Of a stretch of DNA of 64,000 nucleotides, positions 8,214-16,744 are shown piece after piece (the stretch's first letter is position 1; the number at the start of each line of letters is the position of its first letter). The stretch comes from Pyrinomonadaceae bacterium MAG19_C2-C3 (GTDB taxonomy: Bacteria; Acidobacteriota; Blastocatellia; Pyrinomonadales; Pyrinomonadaceae), in NCBI GenBank assembly GCA_024330265.1, contig JANDLT010000017.1, forward strand, positions 22,840 to 86,839. The letters are read 5' to 3'. Below the pieces are notes generated by a model. That model was not told the DNA's origin. It did not search any database and was given only the letters and a program-made list of their open reading frames with translations. Both the position numbers and the translations under genes were made by a program.

Positions 8214-8300
8214 CTCTGCGTCTCCTTTGCGACCTCTGCGTTTAATAAATGTTAGGTTTCATTAACCGCAGAGGCGCAAAGAACACAGAGAAGGCGCAGA
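8214..8300. repeat. CAGAG-type inverted repeat
   Basis: CTCTGCGTCTCCTTTGCG / CCTCTGCGTTTAAT is followed after about 14 nt by ATTAACCGCAGAGGCGC and AACACAGAGAAGGCGCAGAG: an imperfect inverted repeat of about 30 bp per arm. It lies in the rseP-ispG gap. Related sequence occurs near 26770-26872, 46764-46868, 48940-48977 and 55379-55476. Confidence 0.75.
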
Positions 8301-8325
8301 GGAGACGAGCATATCCAAATGACGT

Positions 8326-9678
8326 TTAAGCGAAAAGTTTGAGTATGTCGTTGCCGAACGCGAAGACCATCAGCATCAGTAAAAGCACGAAGCCGACTTG
8401 TTGAATGCGTTCACGGACGACGGTTGATAATCCGATGCCGACCACGCCGAGCAGCCATTCGACGCCGAGTATCACAATCGCCCCGCCGTCTAAAATCGGA
8501 ATCGGAAGCAAATTCAAAATTCCGAGGTTCAAACTGATAAAGCCGAGCATCGTGAAGATGCCGACCCATCCGAGTTCGCGCGCCGCTTGCGACGTTACCT
8601 TAACGATGCCTATGGGACCTGAAATCGTGTCACGCGCCGAACGCTTGCCACTGAACACTTGACCGAGCGCGTTGCCCGTGACGCGCAGCATTTCGAGATT
8701 GCGATTCACGCCGTAAGCCGCCGCGCCGAGAAGCCCGACGGGTTGCGGCGGAATGTTTAAGATAGGAGCGATGCCGAGTTTCAAGCTGCCGTCGGCAACG
8801 CGGCGCGCACTTGCGGACAATTCCTGTCGCACGCCGTCGCGCTCAATCGTGAGACTTACGGGCGCGCCGTTTGAGCGTTCGATGTACTCCGTGACTTGAA
8901 ACGGATCGGACACTTGTTCGCCGTTAATTGCGATGAGATGGTCATTCAACTTTATCCCGGCTTCGGCGGCGGCTGACCCGTCAGTCACGCTGCCTATCAC
9001 AACAGGATAAGGACCGTAATCAAGCGCGAAGTCGAAAACGCCGAGTACTTCCTGACCTTCCATCTTCTTTAACGGCGTCACCGTCAAATCAATCTCTCGC
9101 CCGTCGCGCTCAACCGTCACCGGCAAAGGTTGTTCAGGCGAAATAAGCGCGTCGTTGCGTATGCGCTCCCACGAAGGATTTTCCGCGCCGTTAAACTTGA
9201 CGATACGGTCGCCGACTCGCAAACCGGAGCGCGCCGCCGCGCCGTCCGCCCTGATGCCTTTGACGACGGGTGCGGGAGTCGGCGGTACGCCGTACAACAT
9301 CGCCGCCCCGAACACGACCGCGAACGCCGTCACGAGATTGAATATGGGACCCGCGACGATGACGAGAAACTTTTGCCAACGCGGACGCAAATCGAATCGC
9401 TCGCTCGCCGGAATATCGCTCGCGCCTTCGCCTTCAATCGCGGCGTTGGTTTCGTCGCCGCCGAGTTTGACGTAAGCACCGAGCGGAATCAGGCTCAAAC
9501 GATAATCCGTGTGTCCGCGTTTGAAACCGAAAACGCGCGGACCTATTCCGATAAAGGAAAAGATTTCGACGCGAATCTTCAACATGCGGGCGACGATAAA
9601 GTGTCCGAACTCGTGAATTGTCATCGCCGCGCCAAGCACGATGATGGGAGCGAGAATAGCCAGTATTGATATATTCAT
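8326..9678 (-). CDS. rseP: Site-2 protease RseP (M50 family)
   Basis: Intramembrane zinc metalloprotease that cleaves anti-sigma factors and leftover signal peptides. From ATG 9678 (MNISILAIL) it has 450 aa. The first membrane segment holds HEFGH (His22, Glu23, His26). Two PDZ-like domains follow in the periplasmic part: one near VVKGIRADGAAARSGLRVGD and the second near VIGSVTDGSAAAEAGIKLND. The third zinc ligand lies in LLPIPILDGG in the C-terminal membrane region. A longer frame starts at 9711 but adds a non-hydrophobic leader. Placement between dxr and ispG in a lipid/envelope cluster is common (uppS-cdsA-dxr-rseP). Confidence 0.95.
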   Translation of the reverse strand: MNISILAILAPIIVLGAAMTIHEFGHFIVARMLKIRVEIFSFIGIGPRVFGFKRGHTDYRLSLIPLGAYVKLGGDETNAAIEGEGASDIPASERFDLRPRWQKFLVIVAGPIFNLVTAFAVVFGAAMLYGVPPTPAPVVKGIRADGAAARSGLRVGDRIVKFNGAENPSWERIRNDALISPEQPLPVTVERDGREIDLTVTPLKKMEGQEVLGVFDFALDYGPYPVVIGSVTDGSAAAEAGIKLNDHLIAINGEQVSDPFQVTEYIERSNGAPVSLTIERDGVRQELSASARRVADGSLKLGIAPILNIPPQPVGLLGAAAYGVNRNLEMLRVTGNALGQVFSGKRSARDTISGPIGIVKVTSQAARELGWVGIFTMLGFISLNLGILNLLPIPILDGGAIVILGVEWLLGVVGIGLSTVVRERIQQVGFVLLLMLMVFAFGNDILKLFA

Positions 9679-9832
9679 AAAAAGGTAATGTCCGTCGTTC
9701 AACCTCGCCACTTTATTGAAAGCGGTGGCGGTAAAAAAGTTAGATGCAGTTTAAGCGGCGGTTCGCGGGGCGGTCAAACTTAAAGCATCTTGCATATTTG
9801 ATTAAGCTTTGCTCGCGCCTGTTATGTCGTCG

Positions 9833-11017
9833 CTATGCGCTCACAACCTTTGTCAGATGCGCGATTGCCTTCCGTGCGTTCGCGCGGGCGAGGCGGTCAA
9901 TGCGTAAAATCGTTTCCAGCGTGTCCGCCGCTTCCGCAGGCGTGGCGTGCATTACGTCTTCAATCACAACGGGGATGTCCGTCAAAGCGATGCGTTCATC
10001 GAGAAATGCTTGAACCGCTTCTTCGTTCGCCGCGTTCATCGCCGCCGGAACGGTTCCGCCCGCGGCAAGTGCTTCGTAAGCGAGACGCAAACACGGAAAG
10101 CGCGTCATATCGGGTGCTTCAAAATGCAGTCCGGCGAGGCGTGTCAAATCGAGCGGCTCAAGCGTGCCTTCGCATCTTTCGGGGTAAGTCAAGGCATACT
10201 GAATCGCGTGGCGCATGTCGGTCACGCCCATCTGCGCGATGACCGAGCCGTCAATCATCTCGACCATCGAATGCACGACGGATTCGGGATGCACCACGAC
10301 CTCAATCGCTTCGCCCGCCGTTCCGAATAACCAATGGGCTTCGATGACTTCCAAACCTTTGTTCATCAGCGTCGCGGAATCAATCGTAATCTTCGCCCCC
10401 ATTTGCCACGTCGGATGCCGCATCGCATCCGCGATTGTCGCCCGTTCCATCTCCGCGCGTGTCGCGTTGCGGAAGGGTCCGCCCGAAGCCGTCAAAATCA
10501 ATCGCTTGACTTCACCCGCACGCTCGCCACGCAGACATTGATGCACGGCGTTGTGTTCGGAATCAATCGGCAAAACTTCCGCCCCCGATTCGCGCGCCGT
10601 CCGCATCACGAGTTCGCCCGCCATCACAAGCGGTTCTTTATTGGCGAGTGCGACGCGCTTTCCGGCTTCGAGGGCGCGAAGCGTCGGAACTAATCCAACC
10701 GCCCCGACCGTCGCCGTCACGATTGTTTCCGCTTTCATATATGTGGCGACTTCAATCAACCCACTCTCGCCCGTGCGAATCATTGGAAGTTTGACATCCT
10801 TCGCACGCAAAAACCGCGCGACTTCACGCGCGCACTCATCATTTTCGACCGCGATTAACTCCGGGCGAAACCGCGCGACCTGCTCCGCGAGTTTCTCCGC
10901 ATTGCGTCCCGCCGCCAACGCGACGACGCGAAACCGCCCGCCCATCGTCTCAATGACGCGCAACGTATTACATCCGATTGAGCCGGTCGAACCGAGTATG
11001 GCAATGCCTGTAGTCAT
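9833..11017 (-). CDS. dxr: 1-deoxy-D-xylulose 5-phosphate reductoisomerase (Dxr)
   Basis: Second step of the MEP pathway: DXP to MEP using NADPH and a divalent metal. A 394-aa protein with NADPH-binding GSTGSIG at residues 9-15, the ALANKEPLVMAGE segment, metal/substrate residues in PIDSEHNAV, and the signature SGGPFRN and HPTWQMGAKITIDSATLMNKG. These are the expected motifs at full length. It sits between cdsA and rseP on the same strand, with a heptamer-repeat block (11024-11098) directly before its start. ispG, another enzyme of the same pathway, is two genes downstream. Confidence 0.97.
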   Translation of the reverse strand: MTTGIAILGSTGSIGCNTLRVIETMGGRFRVVALAAGRNAEKLAEQVARFRPELIAVENDECAREVARFLRAKDVKLPMIRTGESGLIEVATYMKAETIVTATVGAVGLVPTLRALEAGKRVALANKEPLVMAGELVMRTARESGAEVLPIDSEHNAVHQCLRGERAGEVKRLILTASGGPFRNATRAEMERATIADAMRHPTWQMGAKITIDSATLMNKGLEVIEAHWLFGTAGEAIEVVVHPESVVHSMVEMIDGSVIAQMGVTDMRHAIQYALTYPERCEGTLEPLDLTRLAGLHFEAPDMTRFPCLRLAYEALAAGGTVPAAMNAANEEAVQAFLDERIALTDIPVVIEDVMHATPAEAADTLETILRIDRLARANARKAIAHLTKVVSA

Positions 11018-11023
11018 GTAAGT

Positions 11024-11093
<70 letters not shown>

Positions 11094-11098
<5 letters not shown>

Positions 11099-11912
11099 TT
11101 CCTTCAAAATAGATTCGCGCGAAATAGTAGATGAGCGGCGCGTTGAACAGCAAACTGTCGAGACGGTCGAGCAAGCCGCCGTGACCGGGCAGAATGTTCG
11201 CCGCATCCTTCGCTCCCGCCCCGCGCTTTAAGGCACTCTCGCTTAAATCTCCGACGACGCCAAGCACGTTCATCGTCATGGCAAGCGGCACGGCAACGGT
11301 CAACGGTAAATCACGAAAGAACGTGAAGTGCGCGATGATGGCGGCGATGATGCTTGCCGTAAAACCGCCCGCCGCGCCTTCCCAAGTCTTGCCGGGACTG
11401 ATGCGCGGTGCGAGTTTGCGTTTGCCGAACGCGCGCCCCGTGTAATAAGCCGCCGTATCCGAACCCATCAGCACGAGAAAAAAGAACGTCAAAAGCTGCG
11501 CCGCCCGCCCGTCATCAAACTCCACGCGCACGCCCAGAACAAAACCGCCGAGCAGCGCGACGTACAGCACACCAAGCACCGTCGCCGCCGTCGAGCCAAG
11601 CATGGACTCGAAACTTTTTTCGCTCAAAGCCGCCTTCGCCAACGCCGTGATGACCAGTGCGGCGAGGACGGCGGGCAACATAAAGAGCATCTCGCCGCCA
11701 AGATAAAACACCGTCAAGATGCCGACGGCGAACACCATTCCCAAACTTATATCGGGCTTCAAAGCGCGACGCGCGGCGAGCAGATAAAATTCGTAAAGTC
11801 CGAGTATGACCGCCGCGACTGCGAGCGCGACGAAAACTAATTCAAGTTGCGGAAACCAGATTGATGCGATGAGAACAGGCAGCACGACAATCGCGGTCAG
11901 AAGACGCTTCAT
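11094..11912 (-). CDS. cdsA: Phosphatidate cytidylyltransferase (CdsA)
   Basis: Makes CDP-diacylglycerol from phosphatidic acid and CTP for phospholipid synthesis. A 272-aa polytopic membrane protein with about eight hydrophobic segments. The CTP-transferase signature is near the C-terminus: PRISPGKTWEGAAGG, then a segment ending KDAANILPGHGGLLDRLDSLL with the Asp residues expected to hold magnesium. Length is normal. The TAG stop is contributed by the heptamer repeat at 11024-11098. It lies between uppS and dxr, the standard order in many bacteria. Confidence 0.96.
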
Positions 11913-11919
11913 AGTTAGA

Positions 11920-11947
11920 GATCAGGGGTCGGGGTTCAGGGGTCGGT
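11920..11947. repeat. 7-bp tandem repeat upstream of cdsA
   Basis: Consecutive heptamers GATCAGG, GGTCGGG, GTTCAGG, GGTCGGT, starting 7 nt before the cdsA start codon on the minus strand. Same 7-bp period as other arrays in the window, with unrelated unit sequence. Confidence 0.75.
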
Positions 11948-12037
11948 GCTTAGGTTAAATACTCAATCTGATTGTGGCATCACGCGGCGTGAAGCGACAA
12001 CGGCGACGCAATGGCGGCGCGAAGTGGAATCAACGTA

Positions 12038-12991
12038 TCAGACGTGAACGGGTTCGAGTTGACCTTCAACCTCCGACTCCCGTCCCCCGTCCCCTGTCCC
12101 CTGCCTTCCTTCCCCGCTTTCGACTGCGCCGAAGCGACGTTCGCGCCGCCCGTAATCAACGATGGCTTCCAACATATCGGCGCGCCGAAAATCGGGAAAC
12201 AAAGTTTTCGTCACATATAGTTCACTGTACGCGAGTTGCCACAACAGGAAATTCGAGATTCGCATCTCGCCGCTTGTTCGTATCAACAAATCGAGTTCCG
12301 GCAAATCATGCGTATAGAGCGCGGCGGCGATGTCTTGTTCCGTCACTTCTTCCGGGTTCAAACCCGCTTCGCAACGCCGCACGATTGCCGCGCGACACGC
12401 ATCAACGATTTCCGTCCGCCCACCGTAATTAAGCGCGATGCTCAAGGTCATGCCCGTGTTCGCGTGTGTGCGCCCCGAAGCGTTTTCGATTTCCCGGCGT
12501 ACACTGTGCGGCAAGGCTTCGAGCCGTCCGATGGCTTGAAAGCGAATGTTTTGATGGTCAATCTCGTCGAGTTCCTGCCGCAAATATCGCTTCAACATAC
12601 GCATCAACGCATCAACTTCAAGACGCGGGCGTTTCCAATTCTCCGTCGAAAACGCATAGAGCGTCAGCGCACCCAAACCTAATCGCGCTCCCGTATCCAC
12701 CGCCGCGCGCACGGCTTCGACGCCCGCGCGGTGTCCGGCGATGCGAATCTGCCCGCGCCTCGCCGCCCAACGCCCGTTGCCGTCCATGATAATCGCAACG
12801 TGAGCGGGAAGCCTGTGCCACGCGACGCTTGCCAGTAATGCCGCGTCACGCGAATCCGGTTCGATTACTTCGGCGAAGTTTGCCAACACGTCGCGGCTCT
12901 CATTCTTCGTTTGATTGTGTGGCTGGTTGGTAAGCTGTTTGAGTCGTGCAATCATGCGGGGTACTTTATGTCGCAAAGCAGTTTGCGTCAA
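12038..12991 (-). CDS. uppS: Isoprenyl transferase / undecaprenyl diphosphate synthase (UppS)
   Basis: Cis-prenyltransferase that extends FPP with IPP to the C55 carrier lipid. Substrate motif IIMDGNGRW at 67-75 (Asp70 binds magnesium), then STENWKRP, LNYGGR, and LDLLIRTSGEMRISNFLLWQLAYSEL. These are full family signatures. The protein is 317 aa against the usual 240-260. The extra length is an N-terminal extension of about 60 residues and a C-terminal tail (from about residue 293) that is Gly/Glu/Arg-rich and encoded by the heptamer repeat at 12079-12113. The tail is thus repeat-derived and unlikely to be needed for catalysis. A later start near residue 66 is not excluded. Confidence 0.95.
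   Translation of the reverse strand: MTQTALRHKVPRMIARLKQLTNQPHNQTKNESRDVLANFAEVIEPDSRDAALLASVAWHRLPAHVAIIMDGNGRWAARRGQIRIAGHRAGVEAVRAAVDTGARLGLGALTLYAFSTENWKRPRLEVDALMRMLKRYLRQELDEIDHQNIRFQAIGRLEALPHSVRREIENASGRTHANTGMTLSIALNYGGRTEIVDACRAAIVRRCEAGLNPEEVTEQDIAAALYTHDLPELDLLIRTSGEMRISNFLLWQLAYSELYVTKTLFPDFRRADMLEAIVDYGRRERRFGAVESGEGRQGTGDGGRESEVEGQLEPVHV
12079..12113. repeat. 7-bp tandem repeat inside the 3' end of uppS
   Basis: Heptamers CCCGTCC, CCCGTCC, CCTGTCC, CCTGCCT, TCCTTCC. Being in coding sequence, the 7-bp period gives a 7-residue periodicity every 21 bp and forms most of the UppS tail. Confidence 0.8.
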
Positions 12992-13016
12992 GTTAAAAAC
13001 AGCTGGTGAGTGTAAA

Positions 13017-13796
13017 TTATTTTCCCGCCGAATCGTAATGCACTCGAACGAGCGTCAAGCCGTGCGCGGCGGCGGTTGCTCCTGAAAGCGCGCGGTTGCC
13101 CGTGCGTATCGCTTCCTCGACTTGTGCGGTTTCGATTTCGCCGCGCCCGACGGCAAGCAAAGTCCCGGCGATGGAGCGCACCATGAAACGCAAAAATCCT
13201 TCGCCCGATGCCGTGATTTCCACGACGCGCCCGTGCGCTTCGGCGTTCCAGTAATCCCTGACTTCCATTTGCGTCACACACCTTACGCGGTCTTCCGTAT
13301 CCGATTGCGCCGACGAAAACGCCGTCCAATCGTGTCGCCCGATAAAGACATGCGCCGCCTGCTTCATCCGTTCGACATCGAGCGGACGCATCTCCGTCAA
13401 GGCGCGCCCCGCGAGAAACGGCGAAACAAACGCGGCGTTAAAAATTCGATAACGATACGTTTTCCCGACGGCAGAAAAGCGGGCGTGAAAATCATCCGCA
13501 ACTTCTTCGACCTCAATCACGCGCACATCAGGCGGCAGGTTTCCATTGAGCGCGGCGCGCAACTTATACACGGACAGGGCGCGCTCCATCCGCACACTCG
13601 CAACTTGGGCTTCGGCGTGAACGCCCGCATCCGTGCGCCCCGCGCCATAAACCGTGCGCCGCTCTCCTTCAAGCACCGCGACGGCGCGCTCAAGTTCACC
13701 CTGCACCGTGCGCTGTTCGCCCGCGTGTTTATGAAGCTGTACTTGCCAACCACAAAAGGCAGCACCGTTGTAAGCCAGTGTGAGTCTGTAATTCAT
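13017..13796 (-). CDS. truA: tRNA pseudouridine synthase A (TruA)
   Basis: Isomerises uridines 38-40 in tRNA anticodon arms. From ATG 13796 (MNYRLTLAYNGAAFCGWQ) it is 259 aa. The catalytic motif is GAGRTDAGVHA, with nucleophile Asp56. Other family segments: KTYRYRIFN, HDWTAFSS, and FLRFMVRSIAGTLLAVG. A longer frame (13850) adds a non-conserved leader running into the mobile element at 13816, so the shorter start is preferred. First gene of the minus-strand series; uppS follows after 25 bp. The mobile element begins only 20 bp before the start codon, so its promoter may lie in or beyond that element. Confidence 0.95.
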   Translation of the reverse strand: MNYRLTLAYNGAAFCGWQVQLHKHAGEQRTVQGELERAVAVLEGERRTVYGAGRTDAGVHAEAQVASVRMERALSVYKLRAALNGNLPPDVRVIEVEEVADDFHARFSAVGKTYRYRIFNAAFVSPFLAGRALTEMRPLDVERMKQAAHVFIGRHDWTAFSSAQSDTEDRVRCVTQMEVRDYWNAEAHGRVVEITASGEGFLRFMVRSIAGTLLAVGRGEIETAQVEEAIRTGNRALSGATAAAHGLTLVRVHYDSAGK

Positions 13797-13815
13797 TGCT
13801 GTTTGAAACTTATCC

Positions 13816-14060
13816 GAAGCCTGTGCAAATAAAAGTCGCTGTGTTTTCACCGCGTGAGCGGTGGCTCGAATTTAGCCGTGCGTTTTAACGCACGGGGGAG
13901 GCAGTGACAACATCGTCGTCGCGTCAGCGACGATTGAACCTGACCGGCGTTTTTTCAATCGTCGCTGCCGCGACGGCGATTTGATTTTGACGTTTTCCGT
14001 GCGTTGAAACGCACGGCTAAATTCATCGCATCACTACGCGATGAATTATGCACAGGCTTC
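13816..14060. mobile_element. Palindromic MITE-like element, family 1, copy A
   Basis: 245-bp element with perfect 12-bp terminal inverted repeats GAAGCCTGTGCA (13816-13827) and TGCACAGGCTTC (14049-14060). The 8-bp direct repeat ACTTATCC abuts both ends (13808-13815 and 14061-14068), as expected of a target-site duplication. The interior is a chain of palindromes, including two inverted GCCGTGCGTTTTAACGCACGG-type units and CGTCGC/GCGACG units. A second copy is at 60938-61181. No coding capacity. Confidence 0.92.
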
Positions 14061-14068
14061 ACTTATCC

Positions 14069-14425
14069 GTGAAGCCCGTTGAAATTAGTATTGCTTGGCT
14101 TTTGGAATTAGCGGCGGATTACGTCTGTAAGATTAAAGCAATAATGCGGCAGCTAAATGCCGGATTGACACGCAAATCAAAGCTGGCATGTTGTGTCAGA
14201 CGTTTTGCCATCTGTTTCAGAAGCTGGAAATTGTTTGTCGTACAAGATACTATTCGCGCACCTCACACAGCATACAGTTCGTTGTTCATCTTCTGTTTTG
14301 AAACTGTTAGATGTCGCCGAATCCGTCACGACACACAACTACCTTCGCTTAAAACATGGGTCGTGTAAATCGCCTCATACCTCGTCAACACTCTTGTCTC
14401 TCAAGTCCTCTCGAAAGGAAAAAAT
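14069..14425. other. Gene-free leader before the 14426 surface protein
   Basis: About 357 bp between mobile element copy A and the surface-protein gene. It is less GC-rich than its surroundings. A TTGACA-like box lies at about 14165, without a convincing -10 box. AAAGGAA near 14414 serves as ribosome binding site for 14426. Short frames here overlap each other and look random. No RNA gene recognised. Confidence 0.5.
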
Positions 14426-16570
14426 ATGAAAAAGTCCGCTATATCCCTCTTACTCTTTGCGTGCGCGATGACTCTCTCCGCCGCGCTCTGGCAAACGCAC
14501 GCCCTCACAGGCACTCCGGCAAATTGCTTGATGTTTTCAGTTCCGGTCGTGATTCACGACGCGAACCAAACGCAGTTCAAAACAGAAAATCAATCATTGA
14601 GATTTTCCGTCGTCTCCGCTCCCGATTCCGGCGTCGGCGTGTTCAACGATAACGGCAGCAACCTTGGCGTCGGTGCTATTGCGAACTTTCCGACGCAAGG
14701 CATTTCGTCCTCAACTCGCAACAGCACGACGACCGCGATTTCCTGTACCGATAACCTGTGGGATGTGAACTTCGTCATCCGAAGAAATTGCAACACGATT
14801 GGCGACAAAGTTACGTTCTTCGTGATTAAACCTGACGGCAGCCGTTTGGATGTCGCCAGTTTCGTCACGGAAAGCGGCGGCGTGCGTTTTACGAATCTCA
14901 CCTCTGCCGTTTTCGGCATTAACAATCGCGGACTGGGCGCAGGAAGTTTGATAGGAAGCGGCGCGCTGATTCCGTTTTCGGCAGCTAATGGAAGTCAAAC
15001 TCCTTTGATAACGGCTTCGATAATGAACCTGCTGCCCAAAGGCGCGTGCAGCCGCTTCGGAATCGAAATCGCGCGCGGTGGCAACGAAGGCACAACATCC
15101 GTCACCATCGCCGATGTTGTGGCTGACCGCGACATGAACGGACCGACCGCATTAGGACCCACCGTGAATGCCGACGGCAGCGTTAACACAGGTGACATCA
15201 GACCATACCCGATAGGCTTGACCTGTCCGATCAGTTGTCCTTCCGAATGTCCGATGCCGACGCCTTCATGTCCGCCTCCGACACCTAACCCGACACCAAC
15301 TCCGACACCTAACCCAACTCCAACGCCAACTCCGACACCGCCAAATCAGTTCTGTTTCGAGGGCATCAACACCGGTGTCAGCGCGAGTGCTACTATCACC
15401 AGATTGACGGACAATAGCCTTTGCTTGACCATCACCAACACCTCGACCGGCAGCACGACGGGCAAGATTACGAGCATCGGCTTTGACCTGCCCACATCTG
15501 TTCGCGGATTTAGCTTACAAGATGCGACGAACAGGAATTACCGCTTGGAACAAGATGTTCCCGGCAATGCCAGCGGCATCAATCGCAACTTTGACTTTGC
15601 CCTTCTCACCGGACCGAACTTTAACGGCGGTGGCAATCCCAACAATGGAATCCTTGCCGGAAGCAGTGCGAGTTTCTGCATTTCGGGTGATTTCAGAGGA
15701 TTGACCGGACAGCAAATCGCGTCGGGCATCTTCCTTCGCTTCCAAGATGTCAATGCCGGTGGCGGCAGCGATGTCGCGCAATCGCGCCCGTGTCCTCCGG
15801 GCGGCAACCCGACACCAACGCCGACACCTAATCCAACACCGTCACCGACTCCCGTTTGCGTGACGGACGGCAGCGGCGGCGGTGGCTCGACACAGGTTGG
15901 AAGTCTAAGCGTCACGACGCTCCCGAACGGCGACATCAGTGTTCGTCTTGACCAATCGCGTGCCATTAACGATAACAGCTACGGCGCGAACGCCATCGGT
16001 TGGTCAAGAAGTCATACCTTCAGAGACCTTGTTGGCAGCGACAAAGCTCAATTCATTTTCAGGGACGCGAACGGCAACACCGTGCTTGATTTCTTCCTTG
16101 ACTATATTTCCCTCCAATCCGGGACGCCATCCGGTTATGAGAGTCTCGGACCCTTCGGCGGTGATGGTCGCTTCAATTTCGGTAACGCGGCGAACGTGCT
16201 GTCATGGAACAGTTCGCTGGCGCGAAACTTGAACGATACGGGCTACTGCTCAAACGGCATCTGCACAGTCGGTGGCGTCAATCTACTGGTTGATTCACCG
16301 CCCGCCGATGCGAACTACAACATCACGAATCCGAGTCTGGCACAATGGAATTTCACCGACTCATATGAAGTGATTATTAGTCGCGCGGCGTTTGGCAGTG
16401 CTGGTTTCGGCAGCGTCTCACTCGGTGAAGTTCACAATTCACCGGCGAAGAGCGGCGACAATGCCATCACTCCGACACCATGTCCGGGCGGCGGCGGCAA
16501 CCCAACCCCGACACCTAACCCGACACCGAAACCGCCGAAAGGTAAGGACGATAAGGACGGTAAGCATTAA
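14426..16570 (+). CDS. Modular exported surface protein with Pro/Thr linkers
   Basis: A 714-aa exported protein. It has a Sec signal peptide (MKKSAISLLLFACAMTLSAALWQTHA). Three folded regions are separated by PTPTPNPTPTP-type linkers: residues about 27-273, 310-462 and 475-690. The protein ends in a basic/acidic tail PKPPKGKDDKDGKH. Paired cysteines suggest disulfides (ISCPSECPMP..SCPP). The second region (FCFEGINTGVSASATITRL...) looks like a beta-sandwich. No catalytic motif or family is recognised, and no LPXTG or PEP-CTERM signal is seen, so how it stays on the cell is unclear. A piece of its own coding sequence is repeated downstream (16575-16653), a sign of internal recombination. Confidence 0.8.
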   Translation: MKKSAISLLLFACAMTLSAALWQTHALTGTPANCLMFSVPVVIHDANQTQFKTENQSLRFSVVSAPDSGVGVFNDNGSNLGVGAIANFPTQGISSSTRNSTTTAISCTDNLWDVNFVIRRNCNTIGDKVTFFVIKPDGSRLDVASFVTESGGVRFTNLTSAVFGINNRGLGAGSLIGSGALIPFSAANGSQTPLITASIMNLLPKGACSRFGIEIARGGNEGTTSVTIADVVADRDMNGPTALGPTVNADGSVNTGDIRPYPIGLTCPISCPSECPMPTPSCPPPTPNPTPTPTPNPTPTPTPTPPNQFCFEGINTGVSASATITRLTDNSLCLTITNTSTGSTTGKITSIGFDLPTSVRGFSLQDATNRNYRLEQDVPGNASGINRNFDFALLTGPNFNGGGNPNNGILAGSSASFCISGDFRGLTGQQIASGIFLRFQDVNAGGGSDVAQSRPCPPGGNPTPTPTPNPTPSPTPVCVTDGSGGGGSTQVGSLSVTTLPNGDISVRLDQSRAINDNSYGANAIGWSRSHTFRDLVGSDKAQFIFRDANGNTVLDFFLDYISLQSGTPSGYESLGPFGGDGRFNFGNAANVLSWNSSLARNLNDTGYCSNGICTVGGVNLLVDSPPADANYNITNPSLAQWNFTDSYEVIISRAAFGSAGFGSVSLGEVHNSPAKSGDNAITPTPCPGGGGNPTPTPNPTPKPPKGKDDKDGKH

Positions 16571-16574
16571 CCGC

Positions 16575-16653
16575 ACAGCAAATCGCGGCGGGCATCTCCC
16601 CTCGCTTCCAAGATGTTAATAACGGTGTCAGCGATGCCGGGCAATCGCGCCCG
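16575..16653 (+). pseudogene. Relic duplicate of part of the surface-protein gene
   Basis: This 79-bp stretch, immediately after the stop at 16570, matches 15709-15790 inside the gene: both read CAGCAAATCGCG(T/G)CGGGC, CGCTTCCAAGATGT(C/T)AAT and GCAATCGCGCCCG in the same order, with scattered substitutions and one 3-bp gap. It would encode QQIAAGI..RFQDVN..QSRP like the parent. It suggests that a former downstream repeat domain has been lost, leaving its end. Confidence 0.85.
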
Positions 16654-16707
16654 CTAAATCCGCTTCAACAAAATTCGCACGCGCGAACAGAAACCAATCA
16701 CTTATCA

Positions 16708-16744
16708 CACGAACCACCGCGATGTTTATTCGCGGCGGTTCGTG
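16708..16744. terminator. Hairpin between convergent surface-protein gene and pyrE
   Basis: A 14-bp stem (CACGAACCACCGCG 16708-16721, CGCGGCGGTTCGTG 16731-16744, one mismatch) with a 9-nt loop, followed by TCGTTTT. It overlaps the last codons of pyrE, so it acts mainly on plus-strand transcripts. Confidence 0.75.

Noticed and set aside
9130..9669. Long plus-strand frame opposite rseP
   Set aside because: It is a complementary-strand shadow of a certain gene, as are the other long antisense frames in the GC-rich coding regions.
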